Below, in pieces: positions 1 to 5,119 of a stretch of DNA of 7,594 nucleotides. The stretch lies in the NCBI GenBank assembly GCA_964616405.1, contig CAZTRE010000050.1, forward strand, positions 1 through 7,594, read 5' to 3'. The stretch's first letter is position 1; each line of letters opens with the position of its first letter. The notes beneath the pieces were generated by a model. The model ran no database searches. It was not told the DNA's origin and worked only from the letters and a program-made list of their open reading frames with translations. Made by a program: the position numbers and the translations under genes. Origin of the DNA: JAEDES01 sp964616405. GTDB lineage: Bacteria; Bacillota_I; Bacilli_A; RF39; UBA660.

Positions 1-10
1 TCTTATTCAT
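1..10 (-). CDS. Start of a gene that leaves the window (only three codons visible)
   Basis: On the minus strand an ATG at 10-8 is followed by AAT AAG and the window edge. An AGAAAGG ribosome binding site (21-27) lies 10 nt upstream, and a promoter-like element lies just before that. A second in-frame ATG at 19-17 is too close to the ribosome binding site to be preferred. Nothing can be said about the product. The context (an upstream promoter with a homopolymer in its spacer) suggests it is separately transcribed after the frr terminator. Confidence 0.4.
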
Positions 11-45
11 TTTTATCATACCTTTCTTAGTTTTATTACATTTTT

Positions 46-73
46 ATGATAACATCCCCCCCCCCCACGTCAA
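46..73 (-). promoter_or_regulatory. Candidate sigma-A promoter with an 11-G tract in its spacer
   Basis: Reading the minus strand, TTGACG (73-68; 5/6 to the -35 consensus) is followed by a 16-nt spacer and TATCAT (51-46; 5/6 to the -10 consensus). The spacer is T, eleven consecutive G (66-56) and ATGT. Start of transcription would fall near 39, giving a short leader before the AGAAAGG ribosome binding site and the ATG at 10. A homopolymer between -35 and -10 is the known design of phase-variable promoters, since gain or loss of one G changes the spacing; one extra G here would give the optimal 17. The hexamer matches and spacing are seen. That it works as a promoter, or varies, is inferred. 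Confidence 0.5.
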
Positions 74-90
74 GTGGCGGGTAGAGGGAT
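54..90. repeat. GC-rich imperfect inverted repeat (hairpin)
   Basis: On the plus strand the left arm is AT, eleven C and AC (54-68). The loop is GTCAA (69-73), and the right arm (74-90) reads GTGGCGGG, TAGA, GGGAT. CCAC pairs with GTGG, CCC with GGG after one mismatch, and the outer ATCCC with GGGAT, leaving an internal loop. Neither strand has a T-run after it, so it is not a normal intrinsic terminator. It is a sharp GC-rich island in very AT-rich sequence and overlaps the candidate promoter. It could be a structured leader, a repeat-element end, or simply the region around the homopolymer. Confidence 0.5.
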
Positions 91-141
91 TGTCAGTTCT
101 TTACACTAAATTTATTTTATCTTGCATCCTAAACTTATTAC

Positions 142-174
142 AAAAAAAGAATTACTATACAGTAAGTAATTCTT
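142..174 (-). terminator. Intrinsic terminator of frr
   Basis: The minus strand has a perfect 10-bp stem, AAGAATTACT (174-165) with AGTAATTCTT (156-147). An 8-nt loop separates the arms, and a run of T (148-142) follows. The 5' arm and loop lie inside the last codons of frr and its TAG stop (157-155), so the terminator overlaps the coding end. Confidence 0.8.
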
Positions 175-703
175 GTTCTTTTTCTTTTAGTTTTTCTTCC
201 ACTTTCTTATTGTAGTCATTAACCATGTCTTGGATATCTTTTTCCATACCCTTTTCTTGATCCTCAGGTAATTCTAATTTTTCAACTGCAACAATTCCGT
301 CATGTCTAATATTTCTAATTGTTACCTTTGTTTCCTCTGCTAAAGCCTTAACCTGTTTAGCAAGTTCCCTTCTTCTATCTTCAGTAAGTTCTGGAATAAC
401 TATACGTATAGTCTCGCCATCATTTCCTGGATTATATCCCAAATTAGAAGCTAAAATAGCTTTTTCAATTCCCGATAAACATCCTTTATCAAAAGGCTTA
501 ATTAATAATTGTCTTGCTTCTGGTACTGAAATAGTAGCTAATTGTTTTAATGGTGTCATACTTCCATAATAATCAACCATTATTCCATCTAAACTAGATG
601 GGTTTGCTCTTCCCGCTCTAACTGTTGTAAATCTTTTTTCTAAAGACTCAATGGCCTTATCCATTTTTTCTGTAAGTTCCAACATAATCATGTCGCTATC
701 CAT
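155..703 (-). CDS. frr: Ribosome recycling factor (RRF)
   Basis: The product is 182 residues, against about 185 for the family. With EF-G, RRF splits the post-termination 70S ribosome and frees mRNA and tRNA. The family signature is clear: RAGRANPSSLDGIMVDYYG at about 29-46, then a TPLKQLATISVPEAR block, ending the first part of domain I. NDGETIRIVIPELTEDRRRELAK spans 94-116, and RNIRHD (130-135) leads into the final long helix. H134 replaces the more usual Arg of RNxRRD. The ATG at 703 is preceded by AAGGAG at 722-717, a rather long 13-nt spacing. No terminator separates it from the DUF4176 gene upstream, so it may be the third gene of that operon, possibly with its own weak promoter. pyrH, its usual upstream neighbour, is not seen. 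Confidence 0.97.
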   Translation of the reverse strand: MDSDMIMLELTEKMDKAIESLEKRFTTVRAGRANPSSLDGIMVDYYGSMTPLKQLATISVPEARQLLIKPFDKGCLSGIEKAILASNLGYNPGNDGETIRIVIPELTEDRRRELAKQVKALAEETKVTIRNIRHDGIVAVEKLELPEDQEKGMEKDIQDMVNDYNKKVEEKLKEKEQELLTV

Positions 704-740
704 ATTAATCTCATCTCTCCTTAATTCATACTATTATTAT

Positions 741-785
741 ATTATAATTATTGATTAAAATAAAGAAAAACCAGAAGTTTGTTAA
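741..785 (-). promoter_or_regulatory. Weak promoter candidates upstream of frr
   Basis: The 82-nt gap before frr is almost entirely A/T. One candidate is TTAACA (785-780), 17 nt, TATTTT (762-757). The other is a perfect TATAAT (746-741) with only a poor -35 (TTTTCT, 769-764) at 17 nt. Either could give frr transcription independent of the upstream genes. In such AT-rich sequence, chance matches are common. Confidence 0.3.
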
Positions 786-1583
786 TTATAAACGTTCTAG
801 ATTAAAAGCATTGGCTTGCTCTCCACCATCACCAGTAGACTCTTCATCCACCATAGGGGTCAATATCGGCATTGGATTAACCTCTGATGCAAAAGAAGGC
901 ATCGCTTCACCCCTAGGTGTATTAGCACCAGATAAGTTAGGCAAAGTTGTAGTGTTATCTGCCGCATTAGTTAAACTATCTTCAATCAACTGTAATTGTA
1001 AAACCGGAGTTCCATCAGTTATACTTTCTTCTCTATCTTCATCTTCTCCAACTGAAAATACATTTGAAATTGTCGTAGATTTTTCGTCATTTTTCTCATC
1101 ATCCAAAGCTTTTTTAGGTTTAGTAAAATCTGGAATTTTCATACTTGCTTCACTAAATGCTGTTGGTTCTTGAACAAAAGCTGAAGTGCCTTGTTTTTGT
1201 AACATTTCATATATTTGTCTCATATTTTCAGGGGTCAATGGAGGCAAATCTTCAATTTTACCACCAAAAGGCGTTAGCTGTTGTTGACCATTATCTGGCT
1301 TAGACTCAGTTTGATCACTCGCAAGAGAATTTTTTATTTCTAAATCTAATGCTTTAAATTCATCATCTACAAGTCCCATATAAGAAATAGTCCCAATTTG
1401 ATCATGGTCAAATAAAGCAACATCTTCACCCGCTAAATTACCTTCTGGAAATAAGCATCCCACATAATCATAAACTCTATTAGGATCTTCTGGTACTGCC
1501 GAACAATACCCAGTAATCATCATTCTCTTTGTTGCACCCTCAAGTAACACAATTGTTCCTATTGGCAAAAACTTTTCTTTCAT
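786..1583 (-). CDS. DUF4176 domain protein with a long acidic, disordered tail
   Basis: This is a 265-residue protein. Residues 1 to about 87 match what I know of the DUF4176 family: LPIGTIVLLEGATKRMMITG, then YDYVGCLFPEG, FDHDQIG and a YMGLVDDEF-type segment. The domain occurs in Firmicutes mostly in or near type VII (ESX/Yuk) secretion loci, and its biochemical role is not established. The rest is low in hydrophobic residues and rich in Asp, Glu, Ser, Thr, Pro and Asn, so probably disordered. One more ordered patch near 105-130 (LPPLTPENMRQIYEMLQKQG) resembles a helix. There is no signal peptide or membrane segment, so it is probably cytoplasmic. The ATG at 1583 has a modest GAAGGG ribosome binding site 11 nt away. 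It begins 28 nt after the stop of the preceding gene, consistent with one operon. Family assignment is from memory of motifs. Confidence 0.8.
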   Translation of the reverse strand: MKEKFLPIGTIVLLEGATKRMMITGYCSAVPEDPNRVYDYVGCLFPEGNLAGEDVALFDHDQIGTISYMGLVDDEFKALDLEIKNSLASDQTESKPDNGQQQLTPFGGKIEDLPPLTPENMRQIYEMLQKQGTSAFVQEPTAFSEASMKIPDFTKPKKALDDEKNDEKSTTISNVFSVGEDEDREESITDGTPVLQLQLIEDSLTNAADNTTTLPNLSGANTPRGEAMPSFASEVNPMPILTPMVDEESTGDGGEQANAFNLERL

Positions 1584-1611
1584 AATTATCTCAACCCTTC
1601 TAATAGTCTTT

Positions 1612-1900
1612 TTAATTTATACCACACATTTTATCTTCAGTATATAATCCAGTATTATCATTCAAGTCATAAATAAATTCGATACACCTACCATTAGTAT
1701 TAGTATCTAAAACTTGAAAGATTATATTCTTCTCTTGTACCTTACTAGAATAGAAACTTCCTATATTATTGATTATACCATAATCATGTATTATTTTTCC
1801 ATCAATTGTAGAAAGTTTTATCATACCATCTTCTTCTATTAAAAAGTATTTTTCCCCGGCATTTCCATAAACTTTATTATTTTCAAAATATTTCTTACCT
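1612..1900 (-). CDS. C-terminal fragment, probably the end of the gap-broken membrane protein
   Basis: This open frame of 95 residues runs from the assembly gap to a TAA at 1614-1612 and has no start of its own. It contains alternating Gly/Tyr/Ile-rich stretches (for example KYFLIEEDGMIKLSTIDGK) that look like beta strands and faintly recall WG-type propeller repeats. Two cysteines lie in the last third (NGRCIEF and DKMCGIN). The most economical reading is that it is the C-terminal extracytoplasmic part of the protein starting at 2869, which also has two cysteines after its membrane helix. The frames differ by one across the 100 N, but N-run length is arbitrary, so this does not argue against one gene. 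Alternatively the gap holds the end of one gene and the start of another. Confidence 0.65.
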
Positions 1901-2000
1901 NNNNNNNNNNNNNNNNNNNNNNNNNNNNNNNNNNNNNNNNNNNNNNNNNNNNNNNNNNNNNNNNNNNNNNNNNNNNNNNNNNNNNNNNNNNNNNNNNNNN
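1901..2000. other. Assembly gap of 100 N
   Basis: Exactly 100 unknown bases, the usual placeholder for a scaffold gap of unknown size. It interrupts a gene, and its true length could be small or large. Any statement about genes missing between tsf and frr is conditional on this gap. Confidence 0.98.
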
Positions 2001-2869
2001 AAGTTTTCTTTTGAAGCACTTGGTTTATTTAATGTTGCCTTACCACTATTCATCTCTACATATACTTTTAATTTATTACTAACTATATCCTTAACTTCCC
2101 CATAAGAATACTTTGTCATTATCCCATTAATACTACACTTATTTAAATATATAGTGCCATCTTCGTATACTTTATTTTCATGACATTTAATTTTTTCTTT
2201 AGACTTAACTAATTTAACTGCTTCCTCATATTTAAGTAACACCTTATTAGTTTCAAGTTCTTCACTAATCACTTTTTCTAAATCCGTACCATATTTATCA
2301 ATTAACTTTTCCTTCTGTTTCTCAGTTAACTCTTTTTCAACAACAACTTTATCTTTTTTTACTTCTTCTTTACCCGTGAAAATTAAAATACCAATAATAA
2401 ATCCTATAATCAATATAACTCCAATTACTAAAGCAATAATTATTTTTACTTCTTTTTTCATCTTCTTATTAACAATATCACTAAGTGGACTCTTATCAAC
2501 AAAAGTATTAGACATTTCATTTCCTTCATTTACCACAACAGTACTTTTATTTTCTTTTGTCTTTTCTAAATCATCATCAACCGATTCTTCTACTGCCGCC
2601 AAATTTACTTTTGTTGTCTCATCTGATATTATTGCCTCGTCCCTTACTTCATTCGCATCAAATATTTTTGTATCAGTCGCATCAAATCCTTTAAATTCTT
2701 TAGTTCCGTCAAGTTGTTCTATTTTTTCTATATGCTCATGTCTTCCTTTTTGCATTCTTCTCCCAGTTGCCATTTTACTATTATCCGCATCTGATCTGTG
2801 TCTGTTATTTTCTTCTAGCTTTTTTAATTGCTCATCTAAGTTTTCAATCATATCATCATCTTTTGCCAA
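2001..2869 (-). CDS. Single-pass membrane protein of unknown function, 3' part lost in gap
   Basis: The visible part is 289 residues. Residues 1-138 are hydrophilic and charged, with an early Glu/Lys-rich likely helix (about 8-25). A basic stretch (NKKMKKEVK, 134-142) leads into one hydrophobic helix at about 143-165 (IIIALVIGVILIIGFIIGIL). The positive-inside rule places the N-terminal part in the cytoplasm. An extracytoplasmic Lys/Glu-rich segment and a small domain with C229 and C245 follow. No signal peptide is present. The start is TTG at 2869, chosen because GAGGTGAT (2883-2876) sits 6 nt upstream; the next in-frame ATG (2851) is 24 nt from that site. I do not recognise the family. It precedes a DUF4176 gene, so a link to type VII secretion is possible but unproven. 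Confidence 0.8.
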
Positions 2870-2883
2870 ACTCTCATCACCTC
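2867..2883 (-). promoter_or_regulatory. Ribosome binding site deciding a TTG start
   Basis: GAGGTGAT at 2883-2876 is a long match to the 16S anti-Shine-Dalgarno sequence and stands 6 nt before TTG (2869-2867). This spacing supports TTG rather than the ATG six codons downstream. Confidence 0.75.
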
Positions 2884-2894
2884 TATCTTATAAA

Positions 2895-2923
2895 AGTATA
2901 TCAAAATTAAAACCATTTGTAAA
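2895..2923 (-). promoter_or_regulatory. Sigma-A promoter for the membrane protein / DUF4176 / frr group
   Basis: On the minus strand TTTACA (2923-2918), a 17-nt spacer and TATACT (2900-2895) match the vegetative consensus at 5/6 each. Transcription would start near 2888, a few bases before the ribosome binding site. The -35 lies at the end of the tsf terminator's T-run, so terminator and promoter are packed back to back. Confidence 0.75.
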
Positions 2924-2954
2924 AAAGAAAAAGAACTTCTTTTAAAAGAAGTTC
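2921..2954 (-). terminator. Intrinsic terminator of tsf
   Basis: A 22-nt perfect palindrome at 2954-2933, with arms GAACTTCTTTT and AAAAGAAGTTC, is followed on the minus strand by TTTTTCTTTTTT (2932-2921). It lies 17 nt after the tsf stop. Confidence 0.9.
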
Positions 2955-2971
2955 CTAATATATAAATTTAA

Positions 2972-3844
2972 TTATCCGTTAATTTGAGACATTACTTCAT
3001 CAGCAAAGTTTTCTTGACGTTTTTCAATACCTTCACCAACAGCAATTCTTACCATTGATAATACTTCTCCACCATTATTCTTAACATAATCAGCTACACT
3101 CATACTAGAATCCTTGATGAAAGTTTGTTCAACTAAACAAATTTCTTTATAGAATTTATTTAATCTACCAGTAACCATTTTTTCAGCTATATTTTCAGGT
3201 TTTCCTTCAGCCATAACTTGTTCTTTAATAATCTTTGCCTCTTTTTCAACAACTTCTGCTGGAATACTATCTCTGTTTAAACCAGTTGGGTTCATAGCAC
3301 ATGCTTGCATTGCAACGTCTTTTGCAACTTCTTCATTGCTACCTCTAACTACTACGATAGTACCAATCTTACCACCCATATGTTTATAAGTACCAAATAC
3401 TGAATCATCTTCTTTAGTTACTTTTACAAATCTTCTAAAACTAATTTTTTCTCCAATCTTAGCAACTAAAGCTACTAACTTATCATTAATTGTTTCGCTA
3501 CCATCTTTAATTGCTAAAACATCTTCCACTGTATTAACATCATTAGCTAAAATTTGATCAGCTAAATAATCTACAAAATTAGTAAATTCTTCATTCTTAG
3601 CAACAAAGTCTGTTTCAGAGTTAACTTCTAACATAACAGCTGTATTGCCATCAACTTTAATTTGACATAATCCCTCAGCAGCAATTCTTGATTCCTTCTT
3701 AGCTGCTTTAGCAATACCCTTTTCTCTTAACCAATCAATTGACTTTTCCATATCTCCGTTATTTGCTTCTAGAGCCTTTTTACAGTCTAACATTCCAGCC
3801 CCAGTTTTTTCTCTTAATTCTTTTACATCACTTGCTTTAAACAT
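2972..3844 (-). CDS. tsf: Translation elongation factor Ts
   Basis: The product is 290 residues, normal length for a Firmicutes EF-Ts, the guanine-nucleotide exchange factor of EF-Tu. The N-terminal UBA-like module is clear (MFKASDVKELREKTGAGMLD, then CKKALEANNGDMEKSIDWLREKG). TDFVAKNEEF at 78-87 carries the conserved Asp-Phe that inserts beside the EF-Tu nucleotide site. The core continues with GTYKHMGGKIGTIVVV (about 148-163) and the C-terminal LVEQTFIKD motif. The ATG at 3844 is chosen because AGGAGG (3856-3851) lies 6 nt upstream and the family begins here; the frame is open further upstream but without family similarity. rpsB lies upstream, but a terminator and a probable tsf promoter intervene. 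Confidence 0.98.
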   Translation of the reverse strand: MFKASDVKELREKTGAGMLDCKKALEANNGDMEKSIDWLREKGIAKAAKKESRIAAEGLCQIKVDGNTAVMLEVNSETDFVAKNEEFTNFVDYLADQILANDVNTVEDVLAIKDGSETINDKLVALVAKIGEKISFRRFVKVTKEDDSVFGTYKHMGGKIGTIVVVRGSNEEVAKDVAMQACAMNPTGLNRDSIPAEVVEKEAKIIKEQVMAEGKPENIAEKMVTGRLNKFYKEICLVEQTFIKDSSMSVADYVKNNGGEVLSMVRIAVGEGIEKRQENFADEVMSQING

Positions 3845-3874
3845 ATATATCCTCCTCTTTGTTTTTTCATAATA

Positions 3875-3906
3875 ATTATAACGTATTTTATGCAATTTAA
3901 AAACAA
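3875..3906 (-). promoter_or_regulatory. Candidate promoter of tsf
   Basis: A perfect TATAAT (3880-3875) stands 36 nt before the tsf ATG. The -35 is weak: TTTTTA (3903-3898) at 17 nt, or TTGTTT (3906-3901) at a long 20 nt. It lies just after the rpsB terminator, where a promoter would be needed. Confidence 0.5.
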
Positions 3907-3923
3907 TTTTTAATAAATTAAAT

Positions 3924-3948
3924 AAAAAAAGGATGGGGTTCCATCCTC
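3924..3948 (-). terminator. Intrinsic terminator of rpsB
   Basis: AGGATGG (3947-3941) pairs with CCATCCT (3936-3930) around an AACC loop and is followed by seven T on the minus strand (3930-3924). It sits 19 nt after the rpsB stop and separates rpsB from tsf, which are usually cotranscribed. Confidence 0.85.
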
Positions 3949-3966
3949 CTACCTTATTTTTGTTAA

Positions 3967-4077
3967 TTACTTAGTTAAAGCTTCAATTATTTCAGCTTTT
4001 TTCATTCCTGTTACAGAAATCTTCTTACTTGCAGCAATTTCTTTTAATTCAGCAACTGTCATTTTTGAATAATCAAC
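3967..4077 (-). repeat. Tail-domain repeat, copy 1 (end of rpsB)
   Basis: These 111 nt (36 codons plus stop) match 5009-5119 at 104 positions by direct comparison, in the same orientation. Four of the seven differences change an amino acid (Thr/Ser, Lys/Asn, Ile/Val, Asp/Asn) and three are silent. The similarity stops at the linker on one side and fades after the stop codon on the other. Confidence 0.95.
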
Positions 4078-4914
4078 CACTTCAGCTTTTTCTTCTTTTA
4101 CAGTTTCTTCTTTCTTTTCTTCTTGAACAGGTTTTACTTCTTCTTTAACTTCAACTGTAGCTGTTTCTTCTTTTTTAACAGCTTTCTTTTCAGCTTTATT
4201 CTTATCTTCTTCACTTATATAATCAATAATTTCATTTCCATTAACTTTAGCAATAGCATTAGTTAAAACACCAATTAATAATTTAACAGAACGAACTGCG
4301 TCATCATTACCAGGAATAACATAATCTACCATATCTGGATCACAGTTAGTATCAACGATACCAAATACTGGAATTCCTAAAATACGAGCTTCTTTGATTG
4401 CGATTTCTTCTTTGCGAGGATCAACAATAACCATAGCTTGAGGCATTCTCTTCATTTCACGAATTCCTCTTAGGTTTTTATTTAATTTGTCATATTCTTT
4501 TCTTATTTGGATAACTTCTTTTTTAGGAAGTGCTTCGAAAGTACCATCTTTTTCCATATTTTCGATTTCTTCCATTCTTCTAATTCTTGAACGAATTGTT
4601 TTAAAGTTAGTTAATGTTCCACCTAACCATCTTTCATTTACGAAATAGTTATCAGTTCTAGTAGCACATTCTTCTGCAGCTTCTTGAGCTTGTTTCTTAG
4701 TTCCTACGAATAATACTTTACCACCATTTTCACAAATAGCGCTCATAGCAGCATAAGCTTCTTCTAATTTTTTAACTGTTTTTTGTAAATCGATAATATA
4801 AATATCATCTCTTGTAGTGAAGATGTATTCTTTCATCTTTGGATTCCATCTTCTCTTTTGGTGTCCAAATTGTACACCAGCTTCTAATAAATAATTCATT
4901 GATACAATTGTCAT
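3967..4914 (-). CDS. rpsB: Ribosomal protein S2 with a C-terminal Rho_N/SAP-like domain
   Basis: The product is 315 residues, against about 240-250 for typical S2, a protein needed late in 30S assembly. Residues 1 to about 230 are a full S2: LLEAGVQFGHQKRRWNPKM, KVLFVGTKKQAQ, ERWLGGTLTNF, VDPRKE and IVDTNCDPD. From about 235 to 278 the chain becomes a Lys/Glu/Val-rich linker. It ends in a compact module (about 280-315) containing MTVAELKEIA and GMKKAEIIEAL, the two-helix pattern of Rho_N/SAP/HeH modules that often bind nucleic acid. Nearly the same module ends L20 next door. The ATG at 4914 is chosen by AAGGAG (4928-4923) at 8 nt and by agreement with Bacillus S2. A GTG 13 codons upstream is also preceded by AAGGTGAT, so an extended form is possible. 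No clear terminator separates it from rplT upstream. Confidence 0.97.
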   Translation of the reverse strand: MTIVSMNYLLEAGVQFGHQKRRWNPKMKEYIFTTRDDIYIIDLQKTVKKLEEAYAAMSAICENGGKVLFVGTKKQAQEAAEECATRTDNYFVNERWLGGTLTNFKTIRSRIRRMEEIENMEKDGTFEALPKKEVIQIRKEYDKLNKNLRGIREMKRMPQAMVIVDPRKEEIAIKEARILGIPVFGIVDTNCDPDMVDYVIPGNDDAVRSVKLLIGVLTNAIAKVNGNEIIDYISEEDKNKAEKKAVKKEETATVEVKEEVKPVQEEKKEETVKEEKAEVVDYSKMTVAELKEIAASKKISVTGMKKAEIIEALTK

Positions 4915-4955
4915 AATTTTTTCTCCTTCGTTTTTCCTTCTACTAATTTCCACTA

Positions 4956-4983
4956 CTTATCACCTTCTTCGGCACTAGATAAG
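4956..4983 (-). promoter_or_regulatory. Possible hairpin in the rpsB leader
   Basis: CTTATC (4983-4978) can pair with GATAAG (4961-4956) in the 94-nt interval between rplT and rpsB. The 16-nt loop contains a further GCC...GGT pairing. It partly covers the AAGGTGAT element (4966-4959) before the alternative GTG start. No T-run follows, so it is not a terminator. It might be a leader for S2 feedback control, but I do not recognise a known motif. Confidence 0.3.
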
Positions 4984-5008
4984 CAAATCCATTAGTATGT
5001 TTATTTTT

Positions 5009-5119
5009 TTACTTACTTAAAGCTTCAATAATTTCAGCTTTTTTCATTCCTGTTACAGAAATATTTTTGCTTGCAGCAACTTCTTTTAATTCAGCAACTG
5101 TCATTTTTGAATAATTAAC
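5009..5119 (-). repeat. Tail-domain repeat, copy 2 (end of rplT)
   Basis: Second copy of the 111-nt segment at 3967-4077, also forming the last 36 codons and stop of a ribosomal protein gene. The two copies are 1042 nt apart in direct orientation and flank rpsB. Confidence 0.95.

Noticed and set aside
751..1173. Open frame on the plus strand (140 codons)
   Set aside because: It lies opposite the DUF4176 gene, is Ser/Val/Leu-rich as expected from the complement of acidic codons, and has no ribosome binding site or family resemblance.
1612..2019. A single reading frame crossing the N run from 2019
   Set aside because: The apparent continuity is only through unknown bases. The six residues before the N run (MLQKKT) are an out-of-frame reading of the membrane protein gene.
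2376..2945. Plus-strand open frame of 189 codons looking like a hydrophobic membrane protein
   Set aside because: It is antisense to the membrane protein gene, its Ile/Phe/Ser composition is the mirror of Lys/Asp/Glu codons, and it runs through the tsf terminator.
3845..3895. Longer EF-Ts N-terminus (17 extra residues)
   Set aside because: It would read through the promoter and ribosome binding site region, and the AGGAGG at 3851-3856 and family alignment fix the start at 3844.
4078..4220. Repetitive Lys/Glu codons in the S2 linker as a possible phase-variable repeat
   Set aside because: The motif is low-complexity but not a tandem array of constant unit length, so slippage is not expected.
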